This document shows positions 1-9,431 of a stretch of DNA of 64,000 nt, in pieces (position 1 is the stretch's first letter; each line of letters begins with the position of its first letter). Origin of the DNA: Streptomyces zingiberis (GTDB lineage: Bacteria > Actinomycetota > Actinomycetes > Streptomycetales > Streptomycetaceae); the NCBI RefSeq assembly GCF_012034935.1, contig NZ_JAATEN010000005.1, positions 1 through 64,000 on the forward strand, in the 5' to 3' direction. The translations under genes and the position numbers were made by a program. Under the pieces are notes generated by a model. That model did not search any database, was not told where the DNA came from, and saw nothing but the letters and a program-made list of their open reading frames with translations.

Positions 1-587
1 CCCCCGGGGCCGACAGCGCCGCCGCGGGCGCGCGCCCCGCCCCCGCCGGGCCCCCCGCCGCCCGGGGCCCGGCGGCCCGTCCGGGCGCGGGCGGCCGCGG
101 CCCGGCCCGCGCGGGGGCCCGGCGCGCGGGCACCGGGTCGGGGGCGGGGGGTGCCTGTGCTGCCTGTGCCGGCCATGGCGGGGTACCTCCGGGCTCGCGC
201 GGACGCGCTGGGTCGCCCTCCCAGGGAAGGCGAGTCCCCGCCGCCCGGCGCGGTGGATTCCGCCGGGAAGCCGGGGAAGCCACCCGTGCGGGTGACGGGG
301 CGGCGCCCGGGCGGCCCGGCCGGCGGCAGCAGGGCCGGACGGGCATCGGAGACCCGTAGGGCGTCGGGAGACCGGACGGGCGTCGCGGCGGCGGACGGGC
401 GTAGTGGGGGCGGACGGGCGTAGTGGGGGCGGACGGGCGTCGCGGGGGCGGACACCGGTTCGGGGCGCGCCGGGGCCCGGGGTGAACGGCGCGGGATTCG
501 CCGCCGCCGTCTTCCCAAGCGGAGGTGTGACGCGCAACACTCTCCGGAGTCGTACCACCCGCAACGCCGCGGAGGTGAGGGCGAGTT
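1..587. other. gene-free GC-rich stretch
   Basis: I see no convincing gene here. The first 150 bases are almost pure G/C with runs of CCCGG-type sequence. A tandem repeat lies at 373-448 (separate entry). The last 90 bases presumably hold the promoter of the small gene starting at 588. Short open frames on both strands have arginine/glycine/proline-rich translations typical of random GC-rich DNA. Confidence 0.5.
373..448. repeat. 19-bp tandem repeat, four copies
   Basis: Four head-to-tail copies of CGGACGGGCGTAGTGGGGG at 373-391, 392-410, 411-429 and 430-448. The middle two are identical, and the outer copies differ by a few bases in the second half. It lies upstream of the gene at 588 and is probably a replication-slippage minisatellite. 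Confidence 0.8.
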
Positions 588-878
588 ATGTCCCTGCACG
601 ACGATCTACGAGCGGCCCAGCGCTGCCTCGACGAGCTGGGACGGACCGTGGCCCGGCTGGAGGGGCAGGTCGGCGGGGGCCCCGACATCCGCCGGGTGCG
701 CTCGGACACCGACCATCTGCGCGAGAGCCTGGCGCTGCTGCGGGAGAGCGTGCCCGACGCGCTGCCGGTGAAGCCCCGTGAGGACGTGATCGTCATCCCG
801 GACGCGCCGTACGACGCCACCCTGTGGGCGGACGCCGAGGACGAGGGCCTCGGTACGCGCCACGGCAAGGCGCCCTGA
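588..878 (+). CDS. small conserved hypothetical protein
   Basis: A 96-residue acidic protein with no membrane segment or signal peptide. I do not recognise a domain. The first 65 residues look helical and amphipathic (MSLHDDLRAAQRCLDELGRT, then a second leucine-rich helix), which could form a coiled-coil hairpin. The tail is acidic with a PDAPYD stretch. The ATG is preceded by GGAGGTGAGG at 571-580. It stands alone, more than 350 bases upstream of the succinate dehydrogenase operon on the same strand. Function unknown. Confidence 0.7.
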   Translation: MSLHDDLRAAQRCLDELGRTVARLEGQVGGGPDIRRVRSDTDHLRESLALLRESVPDALPVKPREDVIVIPDAPYDATLWADAEDEGLGTRHGKAP

Positions 879-1235
879 CGCCACCGCGCGGGTCCCACCG
901 CCGGCACGGACCCGCCCCGGCCCCGGCCCCCGGGAGCGGCCCCCGCCGCGCGTGGCGCGGGACGGCCCCGCTCCCCGGGCGGCTCCCGGTCCCGGCGCGG
1001 CTCCCGGTCTCCGGGCATCGGGCCCGGGGAGGCCGGACCCGGCCCCCGGCCGCGTTCCCCCGGCGACCGGGCCCCGGGTCCCGGGCCGCGAGCCACCCGG
1101 CCCCGCCCGCCCCGCAGCGGCCCGTCCGCCAGGCCGTCCCGGTGGCCGGACCGCCCGGGGCCTCCCCGGCCGAGCCGTCCCCCTCCCCCGGCCCCTCCCG
1201 TTCCCTCAGCCATCCGTCCCACCCCGGAGCCCCTT
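879..1235. other. intergenic region upstream of the SDH operon
   Basis: A C/G-rich spacer with no ORF that reads like a protein. It must contain the promoter of the downstream operon, but I cannot pick out convincing -35/-10 boxes. A GGAG at about 1226 serves as ribosome-binding site for the GTG at 1236. Confidence 0.4.
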
Positions 1236-2108
1236 GTGACCACTGGCACCGATCCGGACCCCACCGCTTCCGGACCCTCCGGCACCTCTGGCGCCCCACC
1301 GGAGCCGCGCGCCGCGCGCCGGGGTGTCGCCTCGCCGCCACGCGCCGCCATCGGCGCGGCGCATCTGCGGACCGACCGCTGGTGGCTCTCCCCGGCCGCG
1401 ACCGCCGCCGGGCTGCTCGCCTTCGTCGTCTACTCCACCTGGCGGGCCTTCTCCGGCGCCGACTACTACGCGGCCCCCTACGTCTCGCCGTTCTACTCGC
1501 CCTGCCTGGCGGAGAACTGCGTCCCGATGAAGGCCGGGCCGAACTGGGCGCTGTTCGGTGACTGGTGGCTGCTGTCACCGGCGCTGATCATCCTGGTGTT
1601 CCCGCTGGGCTTCCGGCTGACCTGCTACTACTACCGCAAGGCGTACTACCGCGGCTTCTGGGCCTCGCCCCCGGCCTGCGCGGTCGCCGAGCCGCACCGC
1701 CGGTACACCGGGGAGACCCGCTTCCCGCTGGTCCTCCAGAACCTCCACCGCTACTTCTTCTACCCGGCGGTGCTGGTCGCCTCGGTGCTGACCTACGACA
1801 CCCTGCTCGGCTTCCGGGACGAGAACTACGCCTGGGGCCACATGGGGCTCGGCACGGTGATCCTGCTCGTCAACGTGGTGCTGATCTGGCTCTACACCCT
1901 CTCCTGCCACTCCTGCCGGCACATCGTCGGCGGCCGGCTGAAGCATTTCTCCCGCCATCCGGTGCGCTACCGGCTCTGGGGCTGGGTCAGCCGGCTCAAC
2001 GCCCACCACATGGCGCTCGCCTGGGCCTCGCTGCTGAGCGTCGCCCTCGCCGACCTGTACGTGTATCTGCTCGCCACCGGCGTCTTCGACGACCCGAAGC
2101 TGTTCTGA
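1236..2108 (+). CDS. succinate dehydrogenase membrane anchor (cytochrome b-type) subunit
   Basis: A 290-residue integral membrane protein, first gene of a three-gene operon with the flavoprotein and iron-sulfur subunits. Such subunits anchor the dehydrogenase and pass electrons to the quinone pool. After a disordered N-terminus of about 45 residues there are about five hydrophobic helices, near residues 50-70, 105-125, 170-190, 205-225 and 255-275. Histidines near the helices (for example in NLHRYFF, YTLSCHSCRH and LNAHHM) are candidate heme ligands. It resembles the anchor of the second actinobacterial SDH rather than short SdhC/SdhD pairs. The start is GTG with GGAG upstream, and the next gene begins 15 bases after the stop. 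Confidence 0.8.
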   Translation: MTTGTDPDPTASGPSGTSGAPPEPRAARRGVASPPRAAIGAAHLRTDRWWLSPAATAAGLLAFVVYSTWRAFSGADYYAAPYVSPFYSPCLAENCVPMKAGPNWALFGDWWLLSPALIILVFPLGFRLTCYYYRKAYYRGFWASPPACAVAEPHRRYTGETRFPLVLQNLHRYFFYPAVLVASVLTYDTLLGFRDENYAWGHMGLGTVILLVNVVLIWLYTLSCHSCRHIVGGRLKHFSRHPVRYRLWGWVSRLNAHHMALAWASLLSVALADLYVYLLATGVFDDPKLF

Positions 2109-2123
2109 GAGGGAAACCACACC

Positions 2124-4292
2124 GTGATGAGGCAGCAACCCGAGCGGCAGGCGTGGGACGTGGTCGTGGTCGGCGCCGGGGGCGCCGGGCTGCGCGCCGC
2201 CATCGAGGCGCGGGAACGGGGCGCCCGCACCGCCGTCGTCTGCAAGTCCCTGTTCGGCAAGGCCCACACGGTGATGGCCGAGGGCGGCATCGCCGCCAGC
2301 ATGGGCAACGTCAACCAGGGTGACAACTGGCAGGTCCACTTCCGCGACACGATGCGCGGCGGCAAGTTCCTCAACGACTGGCGGATGGCCGAGCTGCACG
2401 CCCAGGAGGCCCCGGACCGGGTCTGGGAGCTGGAGACCTGGGGCGCCCTCTTCGACCGCACCGCCGACGGCCGCATCTCACAGCGGAACTTCGGCGGCCA
2501 CGAGTACCCGCGCCTCGCGCACGTCGGCGACCGCACGGGCCTGGAGCTGATCCGCACCCTCCAGCAGAAGATCGTCGCCCTCCAGCAGGAGGACTTCCGC
2601 GAGTTCGGCGACCACGAGGCGCGGCTGAAGATCTTCCAGGAGTGCACCGTCACCCGCGTCCTCACCGAGCCCGGTCCGCCCGGTACCGCCGGCCCGTCCG
2701 GCCCACCGCCGGCCGACGGTCGCGGCAAGGTGGACGAGACCGACGAGACCGACGGGACCGACGAGACGGGCGGGGTGGAGGAGCCGTCCGGTGGCCGGGT
2801 GTCCGGCGTCTTCGGCTACGAGCGCGAGTCCGGCCGGTTCTTCGTCCTCCAGGCGCCGTCCGTGGTGCTGGCGACCGGTGGCATCGGCAAGTCGTTCAAG
2901 GTGACCTCCAACTCCTGGGAGTACACCGGCGACGGGCACGCGCTGGCGCTGCTCGCCGGCGCCCGGCTGACCAACATGGAGTTCGTCCAGTTCCACCCCA
3001 CGGGCATGGTCTGGCCGCCGTCGGTGAAGGGCATCCTCGTCACCGAGTCCGTCCGCGGCGACGGCGGGGTGCTCCGCAACAGTGACGGCAAGCGGTTCAT
3101 GTTCGACTACGTCCCCGACGTCTTCAAGGAGAAGTACGCGCAGACGGAGGAGGAGGGTGACCGCTGGTACGAGGACCCGGACCACAACCGCCGCCCGCCC
3201 GAGCTGCTCCCCCGTGACGAGGTGGCGCGCGCCATCAACGCCGAGGTCAAGGCCGGCCGGGGCTCCCCGCACGGCGGGGTCTTCCTCGACGTCTCCACCC
3301 GCGTCCCCGCGGAGACGATCCGCCGCCGGCTGCCGTCGATGTACCACCAGTTCAAGGAGCTGGCGGATGTGGACATCACGGCCGAGCCGATGGAGGTCGG
3401 CCCGACCTGCCACTACGTGATGGGCGGTGTCTGGGTGGACCCGGACACCGCGCGGGCCCGCGGGGTCGGTGGGCTCTACGCGGCCGGCGAGGTCGCCGGC
3501 GGCATGCACGGCTCCAACCGGCTGGGCGGCAACTCCCTCTCCGACCTGCTGGTCTTCGGCCGCCGGGCCGGGCTGCACGCGGCGCGGCACGCGCTCGCGG
3601 TCCCCGACGGCGAGCGCCCCGAGGTCGCGGGGGCGGACGTGGAGGCGGCCGTGGCGGAAGCCCTGCGGCCCTTCGGCACCGCCACCCCGGCCACGGCAGC
3701 GGACACGGCATCCGCCACGGCGTCGGCAGCGGCAGCGGGCGGCGGCGTGACCGGGCCGGCCGCGCCGGAGAACCCGTACGCCCTCCACCAGGAACTCCAG
3801 CAGACCATGAACGACCTCGTCGGCATCATCCGGCGGGGCCCGGAGATGACCGACGCGCTCGGGCGGCTGGCCGGGCTGCGGGAACGCGCCCGGCGGGCGC
3901 TGGTCGAGGGGCACCGGCAGTTCAACCCGGGCTGGCATCTCGCCCTGGACCTGCGGAACATGCTGCTGGTCAGCGAGTGCGTGGCCCGGGCCGCGCTGGA
4001 GCGGGAGGAGAGCCGCGGCGGCCACACCCGCGAGGACCGGCCGCGGATGGAACGGGACTGGCGGCGGGTCAACCTGCTGTGCCGGCTCGCCACCCCCGCC
4101 GCCGCGGGGAGCGCCCCCGGCACGTCCGGCGCCACGCCCGGTGCCGGTGCGGGTGCCGGTGCCGGTGCCGGTGCCGGTGCCGCGATCGAGCTCGTCCGCC
4201 ACACACCACCCCCCATCCGCAGCGATCTGCTGGCCCTCTTCGAGAAGGACGAACTGGGCAAGTACCTCTCCGAGGAGGAAATCTTCCAGTGA
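2124..4292 (+). CDS. sdhA: succinate dehydrogenase/fumarate reductase flavoprotein subunit
   Basis: The FAD subunit that oxidises succinate to fumarate. A Rossmann motif VVVVGAGGAGLRAA lies near residue 15, and the histidine of KAHTVMAEGG near residue 50 fits the covalent FAD attachment site. Substrate-site stretches HPTGM and HGSNRLGGNSL are present. At 722 residues it is longer than the usual 580-650. Two in-frame low-complexity insertions explain part of this: a DETDETDGTDETG stretch near residue 210 and a GA-repeat run near residue 675. The start is GTG (or the ATG directly after), with AGGGA nine bases upstream. The stop overlaps the GTG of the iron-sulfur subunit. Confidence 0.93.
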   Translation: MMRQQPERQAWDVVVVGAGGAGLRAAIEARERGARTAVVCKSLFGKAHTVMAEGGIAASMGNVNQGDNWQVHFRDTMRGGKFLNDWRMAELHAQEAPDRVWELETWGALFDRTADGRISQRNFGGHEYPRLAHVGDRTGLELIRTLQQKIVALQQEDFREFGDHEARLKIFQECTVTRVLTEPGPPGTAGPSGPPPADGRGKVDETDETDGTDETGGVEEPSGGRVSGVFGYERESGRFFVLQAPSVVLATGGIGKSFKVTSNSWEYTGDGHALALLAGARLTNMEFVQFHPTGMVWPPSVKGILVTESVRGDGGVLRNSDGKRFMFDYVPDVFKEKYAQTEEEGDRWYEDPDHNRRPPELLPRDEVARAINAEVKAGRGSPHGGVFLDVSTRVPAETIRRRLPSMYHQFKELADVDITAEPMEVGPTCHYVMGGVWVDPDTARARGVGGLYAAGEVAGGMHGSNRLGGNSLSDLLVFGRRAGLHAARHALAVPDGERPEVAGADVEAAVAEALRPFGTATPATAADTASATASAAAAGGGVTGPAAPENPYALHQELQQTMNDLVGIIRRGPEMTDALGRLAGLRERARRALVEGHRQFNPGWHLALDLRNMLLVSECVARAALEREESRGGHTREDRPRMERDWRRVNLLCRLATPAAAGSAPGTSGATPGAGAGAGAGAGAGAAIELVRHTPPPIRSDLLALFEKDELGKYLSEEEIFQ
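4141..4182 (+). repeat. hexanucleotide repeat inside the flavoprotein gene
   Basis: About seven units of GGTGCC/GGTGCG encoding an alternating Gly-Ala run near the C-terminus. A second low-complexity tract at about 2731-2775 is built of GACCGACGA-type units encoding Asp-Glu-Thr repeats. Both keep frame and look like slippage-generated linkers. Confidence 0.75.
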
Positions 4293-5056
4293 CCCACACA
4301 GCGCACTTCAAGGTGTGGCGGGGCGACGCCACCGGCGGCGGCCTGGCCGACTACGAGGTGGAGGTGAACGAGGGCGAGGTGGTCCTCGACATCATCCACC
4401 GGCTCCAGGCCACGCGCGCGCCGGACCTGGCGGTCCGCTGGAACTGCAAGGCGGGCAAGTGCGGTTCGTGCAGCGCCGAGATCAACGGTCGGCCCCGGCT
4501 GCTGTGCATGACCCGGATGTCGGTCTTCGACCCGGCGGAGACGGTCACCGTCACCCCGCTGCGCGCCTTCCCCGTGGTGCGGGACCTGGTGACGGACGTG
4601 TCGTTCAACTACGCCAAGGCCCGTGACGTCCCCGCGTTCGTACCGCCGCCGGGGCTGAAGCCCGGGGAGTACCGGATGGCGCAGGAGGACGTGAACCGCC
4701 CGCAGGAGTTCCGGAAGTGCATCGAGTGCTTCCTCTGCCAGGACGTCTGCCATGTGGTCCGCGACCACGAGGAGAACAAGCCCGCCTTCGCCGGGCCGCG
4801 TTTCCTCATGCGCGTCGCCGAGCTGGACATGCATCCGCTGGACGCGGCGGCGGAGACGGGTCTGGACCGCAAGACGGCCGCGCAGCGGGACCACGGCCTC
4901 GGCTACTGCAACATCACCAAGTGCTGCACCGAGGTCTGCCCCGAGTCCATCAAGATCACCGACAATGCCCTGATCCCCATGAAGGAGCGGGTGGCCGACC
5001 GCCGCTACGACCCGCTGGTCTGGCTGGGCTCGAAGATCCGCCGCCGCGGGCACTGA
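4289..5056 (+). CDS. sdhB: succinate dehydrogenase/fumarate reductase iron-sulfur subunit
   Basis: A 255-residue electron-transfer subunit. The N-terminal ferredoxin-like domain carries the 2Fe-2S cysteines C53, C58, C61 and C73 (CKAGKCGSC...C). The C-terminal domain has C144, C147, C150, C154 (CIECFLCQDVC) and C207, C212, C213, C217 (CNITKCCTEVCPE) for the 4Fe-4S and 3Fe-4S or second 4Fe-4S clusters. The start is a GTG overlapping the flavoprotein TGA (GTGA), with GAGGAGGAA eight bases upstream inside the sdhA coding sequence, so translation is coupled. It closes the operon. Confidence 0.93.
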   Translation: MTHTAHFKVWRGDATGGGLADYEVEVNEGEVVLDIIHRLQATRAPDLAVRWNCKAGKCGSCSAEINGRPRLLCMTRMSVFDPAETVTVTPLRAFPVVRDLVTDVSFNYAKARDVPAFVPPPGLKPGEYRMAQEDVNRPQEFRKCIECFLCQDVCHVVRDHEENKPAFAGPRFLMRVAELDMHPLDAAAETGLDRKTAAQRDHGLGYCNITKCCTEVCPESIKITDNALIPMKERVADRRYDPLVWLGSKIRRRGH

Positions 5057-5161
5057 GCGGGCCGGCACGCGGGGCCGCCGTCGGCCGGCGCCGGGCAGCC
5101 GGGTCCCTCAGCGGAGACCTCCCCCCGCGCGCGGACCCCCGCGGCCGAGGGGCGCGCGATG

Positions 5162-7786
5162 TCAGTAGAGGCTGAGCAGCGCCTCCACCGGGTCGGCGCC
5201 CGGCGCGTCCCCGTCGGGCAGCGCGAGTTCGAACCAGACGGTCTTGCCGCGCGGGGTACGCCGGCTGCCCCAGCCGCTGCTGAGCAACCCGACGAGCTGG
5301 AGGCCGCGGCCGCCCTCGTCGGTGGCGCGGGCCCGGCGCCGCCGGGGCTGCACCAGTCCGCCGTCCCACACCTCGCAGACCAGGGTGCGGTCGAGCAGCA
5401 GCCGGAGCCGTATCTCGCCCTCGCCGTAGCGCAGGGCGTTGGTCACCAGCTCGCTGACGAGCAGTTCGGTGGTGTCGACCAGGGCCTCCAGGCCCCAGGC
5501 CACCACCTGTTCCCGGGCCAGTTCCCGGGCGCGGGAGACCGACTGGGGTTCGCGCTCCAGCCGCCAGTCGCCGACGGACTCGGCCGGCAGCCCCTGCACC
5601 CGGGCCATCAGCAGGGCGGTGTCGTCCTCGCCGTGCCGGGTGTGCAGGGTGCCGAGCACGTGGTCCGCGATGTCCTCCAGCGCCCGGCTCTGGTCGGCGA
5701 GCGCGGCGCGGAACGCGCTCAGCCCCTCGTCCAGCGGGTGGTCGCGGGACTCCACCAGGCCGTCGGTGTAGAGGGCGAGCAGCGCGCCGTCCGGGAGCTC
5801 GACCTCGACCTCCTCGAAGGGCTCCCCGCCGACGCCCAGCGGCATCCCGGTGGGGACCTCCATCATCAGCGCCGGCTCCCCGGGCTCCACGAGGACGGGC
5901 GGCAGATGACCGGCGTTGGCGAAGGTGCAACGCCGGGTGACCGGGTCGTACACGGCGTAGACGCAGGTGGCGAGGTAGACCTCGGAAAGGTCGTCGGGCT
6001 CGGAGCCGCGGGATCCCCCCTGGGGGGCGTGGGTCCCGGCCGGGGCGGCCAGGCCGCGGGCTATCTCGTCCAGATGGGAGAGGACCTCGGCCGGTTCCAC
6101 GTCCAGCATCGCCAGGGTGCGGACGGCGGTGCGCAGTTCGCCCATGGCGACGGCGGCGCGCAGCCCGCGGCCCATGACGTCGCCGACGACGAGCGCGGTG
6201 CGGTGACCGGGCAGTTCGATGACGTCGAACCAGTCGCCGCCCACCTCGGTCGCGGTGGAACCGGGCAGATAGCGGCAGGCGATGTCGAGGCCCGCTGCCT
6301 CCGGGTCCCCGGGCGGGAGCAGGCTGCGCTGGAGGATCAGCGCCCGCTCGTGCTCCCGGCGGTAGAGGCGGGCGTTGTCGATGCAGACGGCCGCGCGGGC
6401 GGCGAGTTCGGCGGCGAGCGCCGTGTCCCGTTCACCGAACGGCTCGCTGCCCTTGGTCCGGGAGAAGCGGGCCAGACCGACCACGGTGTCGTGCGCGATC
6501 ATCGGCACGGCCAGGGTGGACTGCACGATCGCGGCGAGGTCCGGGCGGTCGTCGCTCCCCCAGCCGGGCACGACCTGGGGCCGCCCGGTGCGCAGCGCGT
6601 CGGCGAGCGGTGAGTCGAAGGGATAGCGGTGCACGGCGCCGACCCGGACCGGCGCGCTCGCGCCGCTGCCCGTCGCGTCCCCGCCGTACTCCCCGTCGTC
6701 GGAGAGGGTCATGGGGGCGCCGGAGACGGCGCTGGCGAAGGCGACCCGGCGCATCTCGGCGCTGCCGTCGGCCAGCCCGGGGACGGGCTCACGGCCGGCG
6801 CGGACGGAGAACGGGTCGTCGTCGCGGCTGAGCAGCCCCTGGAAGAGGTCGACGGAGGCGATGTCGCAGAACTGCGGCACGGCCACCGCCAGCAGTTCGC
6901 GGGCCGTGGTCTCCAGGTCGAGGGAGTTGCCGATGCGGGTGCCGGCGGCGTTCAGCAGGGCCAGGTTGCGGCGGGCGCTGGCGGCCTCGCGCTCGGCGTT
7001 CCGCCGCCGCGTGATGTCGGTGCCGAGACCGGCCACCCCGATGGGGCGCCCGGCCGCGTTGTGCAGCCGGTAGAGGCTGAGGTTCCAGCGGCGCTGCTCC
7101 TCCTCGCCGTCGGCGAAGCCGACGAGGAAGAGGTCGGTCACGGGGTTGCCGGTCTCCAGCACGACGCGGACGGCGGCCTCCAGCCGGCCGGCCTCGGCGG
7201 GCGGCAGATAGTCGGCGGCGGAGCGGCCCCGGTGGGAGCCGGTGGTGCCGCCGAAGACGGTGGCGAACCGTTCGTTCACCCGCATGACCCGCAGGTCGGT
7301 CCCGAGGAGCAGGAAGCCCATCGGAGATTGGCCGAAAACCGCCTCCGAGACGGCGAGGTCGGTCTCGATTCCCCGGAGCACACGGACGTCCACGACGACA
7401 CAGAGCGCGCCCCGCCGGCCGTCCTCGGTGTCGGTCGGCATGACGTAGACCTCGGCCAGGCCGTGCCGGCCGCCGGCCTCCGTGCGGAAGGGGACCAGGC
7501 CGACCCACTCCCGGCCGTCCATGATCTCCGAGACCCGGCCGCGACCGTGCTTCCTCAGTTCAGGGGGGAGGAACGCGTCCACCGGGTCCTTGCCGAGGGC
7601 CTCCTCGGCGGGGATGCCGAGCTGCTCGGCGGCCCGGTCGCTCCACTGGGTGATCCGGCCGTCCGGGCCGAGCGAGAAGGAGGCGACCCCGATGTAGTCG
7701 TAGATCGATCCGGGCGGGTGGCTCTGCCACACCGGCAGACCGCCGTCCTCGCCGGACGTCCCCTGCCCCGCTGGTATTCCGCTCAC
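5162..7786 (-). CDS. PAS-PAS-GAF-PP2C phosphatase with C-terminal HATPase (RsbU/SpoIIE-like)
   Basis: An 874-residue cytosolic multidomain regulator. Two PAS domains lie at about 30-135 and 145-260, a GAF domain at about 275-470 and a PP2C serine phosphatase at about 490-730. The metal-binding signatures are GGDWFD (517-522), GDVMGRG (535-541) and the late acidic motif EDDTALL (about 720). A RsbW-type HATPase follows (about 740-860) with the N-box ELVTNALRYG and the G-box DEGGRGLQLV. The family dephosphorylates STAS anti-anti-sigma factors. A fused kinase-like domain suggests one polypeptide may hold both opposing activities. Start is GTG. The neighbour at 7926-8402 on the same strand is a stand-alone ATPase of the same type. 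Confidence 0.9.
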   Translation of the reverse strand: MSGIPAGQGTSGEDGGLPVWQSHPPGSIYDYIGVASFSLGPDGRITQWSDRAAEQLGIPAEEALGKDPVDAFLPPELRKHGRGRVSEIMDGREWVGLVPFRTEAGGRHGLAEVYVMPTDTEDGRRGALCVVVDVRVLRGIETDLAVSEAVFGQSPMGFLLLGTDLRVMRVNERFATVFGGTTGSHRGRSAADYLPPAEAGRLEAAVRVVLETGNPVTDLFLVGFADGEEEQRRWNLSLYRLHNAAGRPIGVAGLGTDITRRRNAEREAASARRNLALLNAAGTRIGNSLDLETTARELLAVAVPQFCDIASVDLFQGLLSRDDDPFSVRAGREPVPGLADGSAEMRRVAFASAVSGAPMTLSDDGEYGGDATGSGASAPVRVGAVHRYPFDSPLADALRTGRPQVVPGWGSDDRPDLAAIVQSTLAVPMIAHDTVVGLARFSRTKGSEPFGERDTALAAELAARAAVCIDNARLYRREHERALILQRSLLPPGDPEAAGLDIACRYLPGSTATEVGGDWFDVIELPGHRTALVVGDVMGRGLRAAVAMGELRTAVRTLAMLDVEPAEVLSHLDEIARGLAAPAGTHAPQGGSRGSEPDDLSEVYLATCVYAVYDPVTRRCTFANAGHLPPVLVEPGEPALMMEVPTGMPLGVGGEPFEEVEVELPDGALLALYTDGLVESRDHPLDEGLSAFRAALADQSRALEDIADHVLGTLHTRHGEDDTALLMARVQGLPAESVGDWRLEREPQSVSRARELAREQVVAWGLEALVDTTELLVSELVTNALRYGEGEIRLRLLLDRTLVCEVWDGGLVQPRRRRARATDEGGRGLQLVGLLSSGWGSRRTPRGKTVWFELALPDGDAPGADPVEALLSLY

Positions 7787-7925
7787 GCGCCCGTCCCCTC
7801 CAGCTCACCTCGTCCGGACGGCATGGGCCGAGTATCCAGCACCGACGCCATCCGGAACACGGCCTTCACGATCACAGCACGGTTTCAACTGCCTAATCGG
7901 ACGTGATCAGCTGCCAGTCCTTCTC

Positions 7926-8402
7926 CTAACCGGAGAGCCCCAGCTCGAACCACACCGTCTTCCCCGTTTTCCCGCGACGGGCACCCCAGCGGTGCGACAC
8001 ACCGGCCACCAGCTGCAGTCCACGGCCGCCTTCGTCCTCGGGGGCGGCGGTCCGTGCCAGGGGCGGATCGGGAAGCGGATCGGAGACTTCGACCATCAGG
8101 GTACGGTTCCGGGTGCGTTCCATACGGACTCCGATCGGGCCGCTGGCATAGCGCAGCGAGTTGGTCACCAGCTCACTGACGAGGAGTACGGTGACGTCGC
8201 TCACGGCGTTCAGACGCCACTGCCCCAGCGTCGCCCGGGTCAGGGCGCGGGCGTTCCGCGGCGCGTCCGGTCCCGCCGGGAAGCTCCACTCCGCGACGTA
8301 CACCTCCCCCGCGGGGCCACCGGACCCCGCCGCCTGCGCGGAGAGCAGGGTGTACGGGTTCACCGGCTCGGCGGGATCCGGGGAGCCGCTCACGCCGACC
8401 AC
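7926..8402 (-). CDS. anti-sigma-factor-like ATP-binding protein (RsbW/SpoIIAB family)
   Basis: A 158-residue stand-alone HATPase. The N-box ELVTNSLRYA (about 76-85) and the glycine-rich DEGGRGLQLV (about 122-131) are intact, and the C-terminus KTVWFEL matches the last strand of this fold. Such proteins phosphorylate STAS antagonists and can bind sigma factors. No sigma factor gene is adjacent. The start is uncertain: the GTG at 8402 is only two or three bases from GAGGGG, while the GTG at 8393 lies at a better distance. It lies 139 bases upstream of the PP2C phosphatase gene and may be cotranscribed with it. Confidence 0.87.
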   Translation of the reverse strand: MVGVSGSPDPAEPVNPYTLLSAQAAGSGGPAGEVYVAEWSFPAGPDAPRNARALTRATLGQWRLNAVSDVTVLLVSELVTNSLRYASGPIGVRMERTRNRTLMVEVSDPLPDPPLARTAAPEDEGGRGLQLVAGVSHRWGARRGKTGKTVWFELGLSG

Positions 8403-8819
8403 TTCCCCTCACTGTCCCGGCCGCTCCCCCGGGTGCCGTCCGGGCGCCCCACCGGGGGCCGGACGGCGCGGTCCGCCACGGATGCGCAGATGCCGCCGTT
8501 TTCGCCGGCCCCGGGAGGTCCGCCCGGAATCCGCGGGCACGTCGGATACATCAGACACGTCGAGGATCGTCCTGCAAGGAGCGCATACCCGAAATCACGG
8601 TCCGAATATCACATAACTGCGGCTTCTGTGGCACGAACGGCGCACAGCCCGAGGCCGGGCCCCGCTCCTCCCGCTCCGGCGCACCTCCGCCGCGGGCGCG
8701 CCTCCGCGCACCGGCGCCCGGACCACGTCCGCTTCGGCGGGGGTCGGGGACCGCGACACGGGCCGGGGTCGGACGAGCCGGGGGTCGGACGAGCCGGGGG
8801 TCGCGGTACGGGCCGGCCG
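8403..8819. other. intergenic region with AT-richer core
   Basis: It holds the upstream region of the ATPase gene (minus strand). The segment 8560-8640 is distinctly less GC-rich than its surroundings and is the likeliest promoter location, but I see no clean -35/-10 pair. At 8765-8796 there are two perfect copies of the 16-mer GGGGTCGGACGAGCCG. No gene found. Confidence 0.45.
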
Positions 8820-9422
8820 CTACGGCAGGGTCCCGGCCGGGGGCTCGCCGGTCACCGGGGGCCCGCCCGGCCCGGCCCCGCCCGCGTTCCGGTCCCCGGC
8901 CCCGCTCCGGCCCCCGTCCGCCGTCAGCAGCCGCACCACCTCGGCGAGGGCGGGGCGGTCCTCGTCCAGCCAGTCCACCTCGTCCACCTGCCCGGGCGTG
9001 AGCCAGCGCAGCGCGTCGTGGTCCTCCAGCGGCCGGGGGTCACCGGAGACCAGGCGCGCCGTCCACACCTGGAGCACATGGCGCGGCGAGAGCCGCCAGG
9101 TGCCGGGGATACGCGCCACCGGCACGGCCTCCACGCCGAGTTCCTCGCGGAGTTCGCGGACCAGCGCCTGCGGGGGCGTCTCCCCGGGCTCCACCTTGCC
9201 GCCGGGGAACTCCCACCGCCCGGCCAGCGCCGGCGGCGCGCTGCGGCGGGCGGCGAGCAGCCGTCCGCCGTCCAGCAGGGCGCCTCCGACGACGAGGCGG
9301 GACCCCGCCGGGCCGGGCGGCCGGTCGTCCAGGTGGCCGGCTGCCGAGGCCGGGCGGCCGGCATCGGCCCCGGCCGGACCCGGAACGGCCTGGCCGGGGG
9401 AGACATGAGAGCTCTCGGTCAT
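8820..9422 (-). CDS. NUDIX hydrolase (MutT-like)
   Basis: A 200-residue cytosolic protein with a complete Nudix box GX5EX7REUXEEXGU, reading GKVEPGE...RELREELGV at about residues 84-106. It follows a WEFPGG motif typical of MutT-like proteins that hydrolyse oxidised or non-canonical nucleoside diphosphate derivatives. The first 35 and last 35 residues are low-complexity tails. The start is ATG at 9422, ten bases after the stop of the mini SPOR gene, so it is probably the last gene of the unit transcribed from the GntR gene. The substrate cannot be read from sequence. Confidence 0.88.
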   Translation of the reverse strand: MTESSHVSPGQAVPGPAGADAGRPASAAGHLDDRPPGPAGSRLVVGGALLDGGRLLAARRSAPPALAGRWEFPGGKVEPGETPPQALVRELREELGVEAVPVARIPGTWRLSPRHVLQVWTARLVSGDPRPLEDHDALRWLTPGQVDEVDWLDEDRPALAEVVRLLTADGGRSGAGDRNAGGAGPGGPPVTGEPPAGTLP

Positions 9423-9431
9423 GCCAGGACT

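Noticed and set aside
151..781. Overlapping plus-strand frames in the first 800 bases
   Set aside because: Composition is Arg/Gly/Pro-rich, without ribosome-binding sites. The real gene here is 588-878 in another frame.
5159..6613. 484-codon plus-strand frame opposite the first PP2C phosphatase
   Set aside because: Antisense of a well-supported gene, with low-complexity translation.
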